64,000 nt of DNA from Liolophura sinensis (GCF_032854445.1 NC_088295.1:92745805-92809804), one strand, 5' to 3'; numbered from the stretch's first letter, positions 12,286-25,616 are shown. The notes: generated by a model not told the origin, from the letters alone. Numbers and translations are program-made.

Positions 12286-15208
12286 GGCAGACAATCACAA
12301 TTAAAAGCAATTTTATACTTTTCACTATTCTTTTTTCAAAAGTACACTAGGCCACAATAATTTCACTACACTATGGGAATTTTTTTCTGTTAAAATTTTC
12401 AACTCTCAGCGTGACAACTTCTCAAATATGGCCAATTGGTTTGAGCTGAAATTTAATCGGCTGATAGAACACATCGCTGGAAATAAAGTTTGAAGACAGA
12501 ATTTTTTTATCTCAAAAACTATGTGCCTATTTGCATAATTGTCAAGTGATCTAAAGGTTTTGAATTTAAGCATCAAAAGTACTTTTCCTAGTGTAGTTTG
12601 AGCTTCTGATCAAGAAACTGTGATAATGTTTTTCTTATAAATCTGTCTTATATAGTTTTGCAATAAATTACAAGCAAACAAACGAGGGGCACAAAATTGC
12701 AAATATTTAGCAGTGTACTGACAGAATACTGCTGGTGTTTAAGGAATGAAACTTATATGACATGGAAGTTCCATCTCTGGTCTACATAATGGTCATTTCC
12801 AAACTGATCTGGCTGTGAAAGTGCCGGCGCTAAAACAACTCAAATTCAGTACTTATCTTAAATTTTGTGTAATTTTACTTTTATGTTTACTAATTTTTAT
12901 TCCTATGCTACAAAACTGTGATGTTCAGCTGTAATTGATTTTTGTAATAGAGTTTGTAAGTATATGTAGTTTTGTCTGCATATCAAAAGCCTAGATTTAC
13001 TTCTTTTCTGTATTATATAGTTTTTTGTATGTTACAATTAAAAATGGGAAAAATGTGTATTTGTTGAGGGTCACCTGACCGCAAGCTATTGCTGCTATGA
13101 AGCTGGAAGTTAGCCACAGACAAGACCTAAATATGGCCTACTTTGAGCTGAAGGTGCAGTTTGGATTATAAATGCAAAACATATAGTGGCCCAAAGTTAG
13201 CAAAATGGCTCATTCAGAATATACTTTGTAAGGCGCATATGACTGAAAAACGTATGTAGATTTCTGCTGCACTCGCTAGTATCTGAACAGCTCAAGCGTG
13301 ACGAACACTGCACTGTACAGACACAGAAGATGCAGGCTGTTTGTGAATTAAGACATCTTCAAAGTTGTAAGACTGCATGCAGATCTAGTTTTACTGTTTT
13401 CTTTTACACAACTCTCAGTTTGTTTCATTTTCCTTTCTTGATGAAAACTAACTCTTGCTTAAAAATTTATTCATCAGCAATGTTTGCTTCTGAAATTGAT
13501 TACAAATAGTGTAGGCATACTCAACATCAATTTTTGAACTTGTGGATTAAAAAGATAATTACTTTTACACTTGAACAAGTCAGTTTTTGAGGGAATTCTT
13601 CTATTACCTAACATGCTTAACTTCAAGTAATTTTATACCTTACACAATGTAAAAAACTAATAAAATTAATTTCACTTTCTGGTTCATTTCACCTTCACCT
13701 AAAAAGTGAGATACTTGTTGTGATGACTTAAAGAACATTAAATCCTTGAGTGAAGTTTACTTTCACAAATCTGTCACTTCAGCATAAAGGACTGTGGTGA
13801 TGTAATACTGGGCTACCAACTGTAGTCTAAATGATACGGTTGCGTATTAACATGGGGTTAAAGTTTCCTCATTTGGCAATTTGGCGTAAACAGATTTGGG
13901 GATAAAATACTCCTCTAACTTACTGCATTACCTTAAGAGATCACTGTTACATGGTTACAGCCTTAGCACATGGCTAAAACTGTGAATATAAAACTTTGAG
14001 CACAGGGTGACATCTCGATATACTGTAATTTTTGAACATTTTCGCATGTTTACAAGGCGTTTATTCAAGCATATTCTGAAGGCATTATTCTGGGTAGAGT
14101 CAATCTATATTATGCTTTTTGTAAAACCCTGAAACTGGTCAATCCAACTGATGTAGCTTTGTCTCCACAATCAAATTAAAAATGTGGATAAATTGCACCA
14201 CAAGTTATTCTGTTATATGCGAAAAGTTAAGGAATTAGGGTAGTGCATGTTTTTGATACCTGTATGATTTGTATAATGCTTGCTGTTTGCTGACTGCCAC
14301 TAAAGGAGCTAGGACGGGAGAAGTCTCCAGCAAGGCTAACTGCTCCTCTGGTGGTGGATTACCTGCACAAACAAGACAGGTGTAGGCATTGCACAAGCCT
14401 ACCTGACAATCTAATTAGTTTAAACCTGAATATGGTCAATCTTCAAAGACATTACCCCAGACTGTGAGCCCTCTTTTCCCATTACCTTATTAACAATAAA
14501 TCAGCGATACCTTTACTAGTATTTCTGTTTAATTTCCTCCCCTTCCTCTATGAATTCGCCATATGTGATGCCATTATTGGACATTGCTGTTATCAGTACT
14601 GTGTACCTGATAACAATGTATTAAGGGAACACGGAGTAGTAGAGGTCAACAAAGGCTGCATGGCTGCATCCCAATGACATCAGTGCTTCATACATGTATG
14701 ACACCCTAAGGCTGTGGCACTCTTATACAATGTTACCTCATCTTATAAAATCATACATGCACTACTATCCACAGCACTTAAGAACTGCCGGTCTGATTAA
14801 ACTGTCAGGCATGTCGTGAAATATGCAATTTTTGTGAACGTTGGAAGGACAGGATTGAGTTGTTGAAAATGCCTCAATGATTGTCTCCATGCCAGCAGAA
14901 GGCAGGATAACTGCTCATTACCCATAGATCAAGAAATAATTTGTAAGCTGTGCCTTGTCTCTTTGTAGCTGTTCATTACAATTTCTTGTGCTCAGATGAA
15001 CTGACTTACAGTATCGAACCCTTCATCAAATCAAAATAATAATAAAAACTAGAACTGCATGCAGTTATACGTCCCCAAGTGGTCTGTACACACAGCTTTT
15101 AGCATCCACTCTAAAACTTTCCACTTTCTCCACCACATACCTTTCAAATCTATCAGTTCTATGCTCTTTTGAAGAGATCCCATGTGTGTCTAATACTGTG
15201 AAGCACTT

Positions 15209-15284
15209 AATTTTCGAGTGGAACTAATTTTCACGGATTTTGCTGTCAATAAGTTACCGTGAAAATTAATTCCTGCGAAAAAAT
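15209..15284. repeat. Hairpin (MITE-like) repeat
   Basis: The left arm at 15209-15236 contains AACTAATTTTCACGG and the right arm at 15257-15284 contains CCGTGAAAATTAATTCC. They are inverted copies of about 28 bases with a few mismatches and a 20-base loop. A related half-copy with CCGTGAAAATAAATTTTAGC lies near 16121. This suggests a small dispersed palindromic element. Confidence 0.6.
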
Positions 15285-17249
15285 ATCTAATATTGAATCA
15301 TACTAGTATACTACAGGTAGTAGTAATAATGAAATGAAATCTATGCCATGGTGACTGAAGTTGTGCCAAGAAAGCCTGACGGGTCAGCTAAATTTTTTAA
15401 CCGCAGGGAAGGGAAATTATGGTTTAAATATCTACAAACTTTGGTGCTAAGGATTGGCGGGTATAAAACAAAGTGGGAGTTTATTCGTCTTTAGTTTGAT
15501 CAATCTTCGCTATGCCCGCAAAGTGAAAGGAAAGTAGATACCAGCATGTGCTGGCTTCTGATGAATGTGGCTCTGATGTTCGCTATCCCATTGGCTGTGT
15601 CTCTCCTGTGCACCAATGAGTGAGCTTCTAACAAACTGTGAAGTGTGTACAACAACACAATGGCCATTTGACAACTATGACAATGTTTGCGCTTTCTGAC
15701 CTGCTACAGAGGACGATTAAAACTGAAAACAATGCAAAACTTACTGTGTTGCTTCATAAAGAATGAGTGACTGGCGCCGATAATGGTAAATGCATATGTT
15801 TTGCGTTGAACTGCTCACCTTGCTAGGTGTTTGAAAGTACTCATCAATGATTGGAAAAGAGGTGACACCTGTCTGAGTACTGTTCACGATAGGGGCAAAA
15901 GTAATCTTCTCATATAGTGATAATCCATCCCCCATTGTTTTAATCTGTGATCCAGATCACGAGGATAGGCGACACCGCAGGAAACAAAGGAGGATTAAAG
16001 CCACCCATAATGATACCTGTTTGATGTGTCCGAATAATTTCAGCCATATTATATCTTGGACAATTTTAAGATCTGTATTTCAGTATTCTCTTAATTCCCA
16101 AGAACATATTTTTGGAGAAAATCCGTGAAAATAAATTTTAGCGAATAATAAGTACTTTATAGTATGAGCACAGACATAATACATATTAGACAATAAGCTC
16201 TCAGAACGAGTGAATTGCATGTAACTTGACATTCTGATCACAAATGTGGTCTTATTTTTTCCCTGCAAGATGTATTTATGTCCCAAATTGCCATCAAAAA
16301 TTGAAAATTGCAATTTCCCCCCATATTTGTACGTCACGTGACAGAAAAATTAAAACAGCTGTAAAGTTCAAAATTGATGAGTGGAAGGTATTATATATGT
16401 ACTATATGTATTCTGAAAATCTGTGAGCCATCTTAATAAATACAGGATGTACAGGGCTTCACAATTTGACAAAAGGCCGATTTACTATATTTTGGCACAT
16501 ATACTATATCTATTCGTGACTGGGATGAATATAGAAGTATTGTAAGTATGCCACCCGACATAGTTTGATGTCCTGATCACCAATCTGGTCTTAATTTTTA
16601 TCTGTGATGTATATTTTTACAGAAGGTTAAGCTTTTCTACAGCTCCAGTATACTGGGCACTCATTTATGGATTGAAATAACCTTCTGTTGCTTAAACATA
16701 CCTCAGATTAGGAGACTGAAAAAAAACTCAAACTTTAATCCATCTATGAGAGCCCATTATACAGGAGCATGAAAAAAAAAAGCTTACCCAGACACCAACA
16801 CCGACACTCCCTCCCCCACTCCCTTTCACAAAACCTCTCCTTACACCGTACAGATGAGCTAAAAAGGAGTCATCATTTGCAATGTTAATCACAATAAAGG
16901 GAACTACTTGAAATGTGTCAAGAACAATATCTAATCATTGCTTATATGAAACATTTTTTTTCATATTATTATACTCTATTTCAGAATTAAAGAACATTTA
17001 AAGAAGTGTTAAAAATACAGGAAATGAAAAAAAGATAATTGTTTAGAGGTATAGATGTGAGAAAGCAAGTAAAGGTGCAAAAACTATACATCACAGGTGA
17101 GAATGGCTGAAGAGTGGTCATGTTGCACATATTAAGTGATCAGAGTAGAACTATTATGTTCTCTCCACACGGAGCTCTGCTAGAAGCTGCTAATTGGACT
17201 GTCCCTGTAGGGGGTTGCATAGTAGTGAGTGGGTGATGGCCCAGCCTCC

Positions 17250-17257
17250 TATATAAG
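17250..17257 (+). promoter_or_regulatory. TATA box, candidate core promoter
   Basis: TATATAAG lies in a locally GC-rich context. An initiator-like CCAGTTC follows near 17267-17273 and the probable leader exon ends in a consensus GTAAGT. Spacing to the transcription start (about 17270-17282) is short but plausible. It may serve the + strand neuropeptide gene, but the 20.7 kb distance makes that uncertain. Confidence 0.5.
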
Positions 17258-17269
17258 CTAGCGTCACCA

Positions 17270-17542
17270 GTTCGGAGGGCAAGGAGAAAGGCTAACTTGG
17301 CAAAGCGCTTCTGGGCCATCCCTTAGATCATTGCAGGGCCAAACGCTATAAGAGCTGTTTGCTTGTGAGTGCCAGGCAGATGGACCAGTCCGATTATTAG
17401 CAGTGGATATCCCTCGGTGGCGGCTGACAGGCAGAACAAAACCGCACCTGTATGCTGGGCACTTGTACAGCCACTGGCACCTCCAGCTCTCTCAGCTACG
17501 CTCAACACCATCCCGCAAGGCGGACAAACTTCATACACTAAA
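17270..17542 (+). other. Probable non-coding first exon (5' UTR)
   Basis: A roughly 270-base block, richer in GC than its surroundings, lies between the TATA box and a strong 5' splice site, AAA|GTAAGT at 17543. The first ATG (17380) opens a six-codon frame that ends at 17398-17400, so it would be a short upstream ORF in a leader. The next + strand acceptor I can tie to a coding exon is at 38240, two bases before the start codon of the neuropeptide precursor. That is the arrangement expected if this exon is its leader. No transcript evidence is available. Confidence 0.4.
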
Positions 17543-17548
17543 GTAAGT

Positions 17549-18003
17549 ACCTGTTTTACCTGCTGTATTATTATGTGGGACATTTCCACAAATCAAGACG
17601 TGGGAATTAGAGAAACATGCCTCAGATAATGTGACTCAATAATAATGCACTTAAATGAGAAAAAATTACTGTGGTAATAGTTAAACACATTCCATGTTGG
17701 AAATGGCTTACATGCCTAAAGGAAGAATTTGTAACAATTTTCAAATGAGCAATTTCACTTTATGGTCATGTTTAACTGACCATAAAAGCCAACCATCTGG
17801 CATGCATGTTTTTCTAAAAGAGTCTTTTTTTTTTGCAGGTAAAGAATTTTTTTTTTTCATTACTTTACGTTTCACAAGAGAGTTTCAGAATATATCAATT
17901 ACTACATTTAGATGAGGCATTTGGAATATACTTCCAGTAGTTACATGAGCAAGATGGCTTGAAAATGTATCACTAGTTATTTCATGAACATATTCAGAGG
18001 ACA
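17549..18003. other. Intronic or intergenic spacer
   Basis: Low-complexity AT-rich sequence. No feature seen. Confidence 0.4.
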
Positions 18004-18022
18004 ATATATATATATATATATA
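18004..18022. repeat. (TA)n microsatellite
   Basis: About nine TA units, immediately left of a minisatellite cluster. Confidence 0.85.
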
Positions 18023-18064
18023 TCACATCTTCTTACATGACCATTTACACGCACACAAGATATC

Positions 18065-18335
18065 CCCTCTTGGTCCATGACCGATTAATACAATGTCACC
18101 TCTGGTTACATAACCGATTCATAGGATATCACCCCTGATAACATTACTGATTCATAGGATATCACCTATGGTTACATGACCGATTCATAGGATATCACCT
18201 ATGGTTACATGACCGATTCATAGGATATCACCCCTGATAACATAACCGATTCATAGGATATCACCTATGGTTACATGACCGATTCATAGGATATCACTTA
18301 TGGTTACATGACCGATTCATAGGATTTCATGTCTT
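18065..18335. repeat. Minisatellite, 33-bp unit, about eight copies
   Basis: The unit has GATTCATAGGATATCACC followed by TATGGTTACATGACC. Some copies read CCCTGATAACAT instead. It passes into the 25-bp array on its right, sharing TTACATGACC. Confidence 0.9.
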
Positions 18336-18570
18336 GTTACATGACCAGACATCATGTCTTGTTACATGACCAGGCATCATGTCTTGTTACATGACTGGAC
18401 ATCATGTTTGATTACATGACCAGATATCATGTTTTGTTACATGACCGAACATCATGTCTTGTTACATGACCGGACATCATGTCTCGTTGCATGGCTGGAC
18501 ATCATGTCTTGTTACATGACCGGATATCATGTCTTGTTACATGACCAGACATCATGTCTTGTTACATGGC
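18336..18570. repeat. Minisatellite, 25-bp unit, about nine copies
   Basis: The unit is CATCATGTCTTGTTACATGA plus CCAGA. It shares its TTACATGACC core with the 33-bp array to the left. Confidence 0.9.
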
Positions 18571-18884
18571 CAATTGGGAGCGAATCCTGCCCAAGGTGTG
18601 TAGTCTGTTGCTTATTCCTGCCTTAGCAATGATGTTTAGTGGAAAAACTAGTAACACAGTACTCATCCATTGCGAGGGAACAGTGGTCTATTTGGCATCG
18701 TCACTCTTTAGTAAGAAAAGGTACCCCGGTCAAAAGATATTACCTCCCGTTATGTGACCAATTCAGAGGGTAACATCTTGTTATATGACTGATTTAGAGG
18801 ATATTGTTACACGACCATGCAATTCAAGGATCTCGTCTCATGTTACACAACCATTTCGTAGGATATCATCTCTAGCTATATGAC
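18571..18884. repeat. Degenerate minisatellite remnants
   Basis: Scattered decayed copies of the neighbouring units (GTTATGTGACC, GGATATTGTTACACGACC, AGGATATCATC) remain here. This suggests a once-continuous array that has decayed. Confidence 0.55.
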
Positions 18885-19345
18885 AACGATGCAGAGAATA
18901 TCAACCCTAGATGCAACATTGATACAGACAGACAAAAGAGGATTTCACCCCTAGAGGGAACATTGATGCAGACAGACAAAAGAGGATTTCACCCCTAGAT
19001 GCAACATTGATACAGATAGACGTAAGAGGATTTCACCCCTAGATGCAACATTGATGAAGGCAGATAAAAGAGGATATCACCCCTAGAGGGAACATTGATA
19101 TGGACAGACAAAAGAGGATTTCACCCCAAAATGCAACACTGATACAGACAGACAAAAGAGGATTTCACCCCTAGATGCAACATTGATTCAGACACACAAA
19201 AGAGGATATCACCCCTAGATGCAACATTGATACAGACAGACAAAAGAGGATTTTACCCCTAGAGGCAACATTGATACAGACAGACAAAAGAGGATATCAC
19301 CCCTAGATGCAACACTGATACAGATAGACATAAGAGGATATCAAT
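18885..19345. repeat. Minisatellite, 44-bp unit, about ten copies
   Basis: The unit includes GCAACATTGATACAGACAGA and AAAGAGGATTTCACCCCTA. The AGGAT(A/T)TCACCCCT core matches the 33-bp array 700 bp to the left. Confidence 0.9.
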
Positions 19346-20394
19346 TTTGGTTTCATGAAGGATTCTTGTAATCATTTTTATCTGTTCTCAGTCACTAATA
19401 TGTAACTAGTGCCTTTAAAAAATTATTTCAGCATTCACCATCCAACTTTTTACTTTGACCTTTAGCTAGCTTCAGCCTAAAGATGCGTTCAACATCAGTT
19501 TACTCGTAAAGACATTTTTCAGAATAGTTCTCCTGGAAACTGGTTGAGTACTAATTAAGAAGATATATTTATTGTGACATACACATGTTGCTTAAAACAA
19601 AAATATTTATTTCTCTAATGGAATTTGTCAGAAAATCTCTTTTCTCTGCTATTAACCCCTTGAACACATAAGTGATTTATTCCAAGAAAAATAAACCAAG
19701 GGACTCCCCAAAATACTTTAGCCATGGATTTGTAGAAGTGTCACATACCCAATAAATCTTTGACGGCAGGCCTGTGTCTGGTTATATTAAGGAGTAACTG
19801 GTCAGAGTCAGAATACAATATTCAGCTTAAGTGTATACATATTGGTTTTTGCATGAAGACTTACACGGCTGTATACACAACCTAACATATATGCAGACTT
19901 CCAAACAAGCCTTGGCCATGTTGATGTTGTAATGATGCCCAAGTTTGTAGTCATTTTGGAAATAAATGAAACTGATAACAGTTAATTATTGCCACATACC
20001 GGGGTCTCTTACATGTAAAATGCTGTGAACCTGTTTCTACAGGTATATAATCTACTACGACAACATCAAGTATCATGTCTGTATACACTCATGTGGATAA
20101 TTCCAGACAGATATTCAGGTAATTATTGCACCTATTAACTTGCACGGCCTGGCAGACAAACTGCAGGTAGCTTGGTGAACACCAGATGATGAGCTCAGAC
20201 TAGCCACATCAGGCTACAATACATTATTAAGGTGAGTCTGTACACCTGGCGGGCACATCTGGTCTGTGGGAGCTTCAGTCACACCACAATAGTACAACAC
20301 TACAGACATTCTTTCACAATCACAATACAAGTGTACATCTACCAAGGTTACTATACCAGACACTATATGGACACCTGGACAATGAATACCAGTC
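19346..20394. other. Unannotated spacer
   Basis: No coding exon, RNA or repeat recognised. Confidence 0.4.
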
Positions 20395-20915
20395 AACACA
20401 GTGAATACAGACAAGAGGCCAAGAATGTGGGCATCAGTCACTGACACTTCACTAATAAACACACCACGGTGAATACAGACAGGAGGCCAAGAATGTGGGC
20501 ATCAGTCACTGACACTTCACTAATAAACACACCACGGTGAATACAGACAGGAGGACAAGAATGTGGGCATCAGTCACTGACACTTCACTAATAAACACAC
20601 CACAGTGAATACAGACAGGAGGCCAAGAATGTGGGCATCAGTCACTGACACTTCACTAATAAACACACCACGGTGAATACAGACAGGAGGACAAGAATGT
20701 GGGCATCAGTCACTGACACTTCACTAATAAACACACCACGGTGAATACAGACAGGAGGCCAAGAATGTGGGCATCAGTCACTGACACTTCACTAATAAAC
20801 ACACCACGGTGAATACAGACAGGAGGCCAAGAATGTGGGCATCAGTCACTGACACTTCACTAATAAACACACCATGGTATATACAGATAAGAGGCCAAGA
20901 ATGTGGGCATCAGTC
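20395..20915. repeat. Minisatellite, 68-bp unit, about seven nearly identical copies
   Basis: The unit contains AGAATGTGGGCATCAGTCAC, TGACACTTCACTAATAAACA and CACCACGGTGAATACAGACA. Spacing measured at the ACACCACGG word is 68 bp. Copies differ by only a few bases. Confidence 0.95.
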
Positions 20916-21719
20916 ATTCAATACAAGCCAATTCGTTCATTAAGGACAAGAAACTATACTTGCTGGTGTTTACAAGGTGTTTAGTCAGAGTTGAACTGTA
21001 CTTGCTGGTGTTTACAAGGTGTTTCCAATAGCGGAAACTTTATTGACTTAGGACAAAACAATGACCATGATTGACAGGTATGCAGGTCAGTGGTATGCTC
21101 AGATACTTACACACTTTGGAAAAGGACAATATACAGAGAATATTCCTTGTTAATGTTTTTTGTTTATGAGCCTGTGTGAGAATGGCTTCCTAATACTTCT
21201 TCATCCACTATTTACTTGCCATACAGTTTAAGCCACTTAAAACGCTCGTCGATGTCACTCGATTTATTTATTTATTTGATATGATGTTTTACACTGATGT
21301 CACTTGACAAACATTTGACAAGTTTCTATGTTTAAATTACTTTATAGGTCTTTAGAATTTTCTTGAACTGTTTAGGAAGCTGACTCCAAGAGCAAGAAAC
21401 ATGTTTGTAATTAGCTGAAAAGTTTACGTTCACCTGTGTAACTTAATATCCACACAATTCATTTAGATGTCACTTATTCCAATGCTGGATGCCACATCTG
21501 GCTGCCTAGAGCATCCCTTACTTCACCCAACACAAGAAGCCATTCTTGTGTCTGGTAGACAAAACTGTCACAACTACCGTACTGTAGACTACATTCACAC
21601 AGTCTTTTACCTCCAATGTAATCAGATATGGCATAATTTAAAAACAATCATTAATTTAAGATTGTGAGATAAAAACTGGCTTAATCCAATCCAAATACTT
21701 TATTTCATGATGTTTTATA
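20916..21719. other. Unannotated spacer with one short duplication
   Basis: Two copies of a segment of about 47 bp with CTTGCTGGTGTTTACAAGGT lie at 20955-21027. The rest shows no feature. Confidence 0.45.
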
Positions 21720-22790
21720 AACTGTACCATACATCATATTCTAATCTAAACAGGATTCTGATGCTTAGTAAAGAGTGTTTCAACCAACTGTACCATACAT
21801 CATATTCTAATCTAAACAGGATTCTTATACTTAGTAAAGAGTGTTTCAACCAACTGTACCATACATCATATTCTAATCTAAACAGGATTCTTATACTTAG
21901 TAAAGAGTGTTTCAACCAACTGTACCATACATCATATTCTAATCTAAACAGGATTCTTATACTTAGTAAAGAGTGTTTCAACCAACTGTACCATACATCA
22001 TATTCTAATCTAAACAGGATTCTGATACTTAGTAAAGAGAGCTTCAACCAACTGTACCATACATCATATTCTAATCTAAACAGGATTCTGATACTTAGTA
22101 AAGAGTGTTTCAACCAACTGTACCATACATCATATTCTAATCTAAACAGGATTCTGATACTTAGTAAAGAGTGTTTCAACCAACTGTACCATACATCATA
22201 TTCTAATCTAAACAGGATTCTGATACTTAGTAAAGAGTGTTTCAACCAACTGTACCATACATCATATTCTAATCTAAACAGGATGCTGATACTTAGTAAA
22301 GAGTGTTTCAACCAACTGTACCATACATCATATTCTAATCTAAACAGGATTCTGATACTTAGTAAAGAGTGCTTCAACCAACTGTACCATACATCATATT
22401 CTAATCTAAACAGGATTCTTATACTTAGTAAAGAGTGTTTCAACCAACTGTACCATACATCATATTCTAATCTAAACAGGATTCTGATACTTAGTAAAGA
22501 GTGCTTCAACCAACTGTACCATACATCATATTCTAATCTAAACAGGATTCTGATACTTAGTAAAGAGTGTTTCAACCAACTGTACCATACATCATATTCT
22601 AATCTAAACAGGATGCTGATACTTAGTAAAGAGTGTTTCAACCAACTGTACCATACATCATATTCTAATCTAAACAGGATTCTGATACTTAGTAAAGAGT
22701 GCTTCAACCAACTGTACCATACATCATATTCTAATCTAAACAGGATTCTGATACTTAGTAAAGAGTGCTTCAACCAACTGTACCTATGTC
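21720..22790. repeat. Minisatellite, 66-bp unit, sixteen nearly identical copies
   Basis: The unit contains GTACCATACATCATATTCTA and GGATTCTGATACTTAGTAAA. Because 66 divides by three and the unit has no stop in one frame on each strand, it creates artefact frames of 371 and 445 codons. Copies differ mainly at a T/G and an A/G position. Confidence 0.97.
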
Positions 22791-22974
22791 CTTGCCCAGG
22801 ACTCGGCATGCATCTGCACTGAGGACTGGCTAAAGTTTTTGCACCATGCAGCAAAGACATCAAATGGCTATTTATCCTTATGTTCTGCATTGATCTCTGT
22901 TTGAATTTCAATGCAGGGTACAAATAAATGATGAATCTAGCTGTGTGGATTACATTTGATTCATGTGGGGGAAC

Positions 22975-23227
22975 CAGGATGAACCTAGACACACCAGGGT
23001 GTACATAGACACACCAGGGTGAACATATACACACCAGGGTGAACATAGACACACCAGGTTAAACATAGACACACCAGGGTGAACACAGACACACCAGGGT
23101 GAACACAGACACACCAGGGTGAACATAGACACACCAAAGTGAACATAGACACACCAGGGTGAACATAGACACACCAGGGTAAACATAGACACACCAGGGA
23201 GAACATAGACACACCGGGGTGAACATT
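22975..23227. repeat. Minisatellite, 20-bp unit ACACACCAGGGTGAACATAG, about 13 copies
   Basis: Tandem copies with single-base changes. No coding potential beyond repeat artefacts. Confidence 0.95.
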
Positions 23228-24410
23228 AGCAAAATTACACTTCTGTGTCTTTATGTAAGACTGACAATAGGACAGGAAGATCCCAAAGTATATCAACTGG
23301 AGAAAGATATGAAAAAGGTAGATGTCACGACATATGATATCTGAAGGTCAGGGATACCATCTCCCATTTACACAGACCGAGGAGCTAACACTGAAACCGT
23401 CTCCAGGTGCATCTATCCATCAGGTAATTAACTTCACCAACCTCATAACCTTTATACACACAAAACATCTGACATCACAGGCTTATCACAGGTATGCCTC
23501 AGGATCAACCTTCTCTTAACTTCACAATGAATGCCCTTATACCATTCCACAGGCTGATGACACACCATTGTTGATTCCTAGAAAGGATTGTCGGTATCCA
23601 CTGTAAAGCATGCACACATGAAGACATCTCTCATCTCTCTGGGATATTATGAAGTAAGTCTCCCTGTATTGAGCCTAGTATCCGGCATCACTTTCTCTCC
23701 ATGCCCTACTTCTGTTTTGCCTCACATTGTTAATGACACACAAGTCTCTCCACAATGAAATGGGTTTCATTAGCACCAGGCTTGAATTCCACCCTAGTTA
23801 TTACCACTCGTGTGTGTAAAAACCGTTTTGTCAAAGTACCAATACCATGTGGTGAAGAGATCTGTGGAGCTATTAAGTCATATGTTGACAGCCAGAGGAA
23901 AGGTCAAGTAATTCTCTACTCTATACAAGGAACATGTCATCTTTGTAATACACAAGTAGTGTAACTTGAAAGAAATCATTTTTGGGTAGCTAAAAGTCCA
24001 TTTCTGGCAGATGAATGGTTCAAGTCTGGCTCTGGAAGCTAAAAGACATACATGTAGGTGTTAGATCAGTCATTAATATAAGACTTGACTGTGACATACA
24101 CAATGCCATCTTTTTTATCAGCTGTATATGTGCGAAACCTGGAAATCACAACCTGCTATTTTCAGTTGGTTGCGATTAGAAACAGAAACATACCAGAAAT
24201 CTGATCAACTCAGCTCTAGTTTAACTCAAAAATACTTCATTGATCCCCATACAAGATACCGAATTTGGATTCCCAGTGTGAAACTGTATGCGTTCCATTC
24301 TCTTCATACTGCTGAAACATTAATTTCAGTGCCAAGAAAAGGCAACCAAAACTTTGATGGAAACAGCTGCAGTTTTAATAGGAATCATTATAATTCACCC
24401 TACTCCAAAG
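23228..24410. other. Unannotated spacer
   Basis: Open frames at 23322, 23755 and 24128 show no known motif and no convincing splice context. No gene is called. Confidence 0.4.
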
Positions 24411-24606
24411 CTGAGAATGAAATATGGAATTCTGTGAGAAACAGAATAACTCAGAATGAAATATGGAATTCTGTGAGAAACAGAATAACTCGGAATGAAA
24501 TATGGAATTCTGTGAGAAAAAGAATAACTCAGAATGAAATATTGCATTCTGTGAGAAACAGAATAACTGAGAATGAAATATGGAATTCTGTGAGAAACAG
24601 AATAAC
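24411..24606. repeat. Minisatellite, 39-bp unit, five copies
   Basis: The unit contains AATGAAATATGGAATTCTGT and GAGAAACAGAATAACTCAG. The fourth copy has a TTGCATT variant. Confidence 0.95.
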
Positions 24607-25065
24607 TACTATTCACACTATTCAAAACATAGAAACCAGAAATCTGATGGAACCAGTTCAAGTTTAAAGAGCCCTGCATGTAGTTCACCTCTGTGTCAAC
24701 CTGCATACAAATTATGAAAGCATTATCTGAAATGTGATGACTTCTACTGCCATTCTGTTACTAAAACTTGTTATTTCAAGCTGGTTGCTATAAAAGATTT
24801 GATCAAAACAGCTCAGATTAAATAATGTACGAACTTATGTGTCAATCTGAACATACTAACTAAAATTAGTCAATATTTATCTGGAGCTCTTTGACTTCCA
24901 TTGTGACCACACTGTTAACACTGGCTATTTCCAGTCTGTCATAATTGCAACAAGAAATAACCACATGATCCCTTCTCCATCATTTTCCGATGGGATAACA
25001 AAACAATGAAGTTGAGATCTAGTAACTATTAAACATTTGAAGTCATCCTGTCTACTGATTAAAAA
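24607..25065. other. Unannotated spacer
   Basis: No feature recognised in this AT-rich interval. Confidence 0.4.
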
Positions 25066-25616
25066 TCCCAGTTGTGGGGTAGTTTAAGACACCTCAACTC
25101 ACGGTGTGGTGGCTTCAAATACCTGAACTCATGGAATGAGAGCTTCAAATACCTGAACCCAGGGTGTGGTAGCTTCAAATACCTGAACTCATGGTGTGAA
25201 AGCTTCAAATACCTGAACTCATGGAGTAAAAGCTTCAAATACCTGAACTTGTGGTGTGGTAGTTTTATATAAAATACCTAAAGTTATGATGGGACGACTT
25301 AAAATGTCTGAAATCGGTGGGACAGCTTAAAATGTCCAAAGTCATGGTGGGATGGCTTAAAATGTCAGACATCATGGTGGGACGGCTTAAATGCCTGAAG
25401 TTATGGTGTGATGGCTTAATATGCCTGAAGCCATGGTGGGATGGCTTAAAATGTCAAGACATCATGGTGGGACGGCTTAAAATGCCTGAAGTTATGGTGT
25501 GATGGCTTAATATGTCTGAAGCCATGGTGGGATGGCTTAAAATGCCTGAAGCCATGGTGGGATGGCTTAAAATGCCTGAAGCCATGGTGGGATGGTTTAA
25601 AATGCCTGAAGTCGTA
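25066..25616. repeat. Minisatellite, 30-bp unit in two diverged subfamilies, about 18 copies
   Basis: The left half uses AGCTTCAAATACCTGAACTC ATGG units and the right half uses GATGGCTTAAAATGCCTGAA GCCATGG units. Both have the same 30-bp period and the same order of words, so they look like one array that split into two subfamilies. Confidence 0.9.

Larger units (their letters stand above)
11748..17150. other. Long AT-rich intergenic region
   Basis: It contains the second copy of a dispersed repeat (12058-12285) and an imperfect hairpin element (15209-15284), both listed separately. No coding exon was found. Around 14450-14620 the sequence is more complex and could be a conserved non-coding element, which is speculation. 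Confidence 0.4.

Noticed and set aside
21715..23052. Open frames of 371 and 445 codons on opposite strands
   Set aside because: Both are products of the 66-bp minisatellite.
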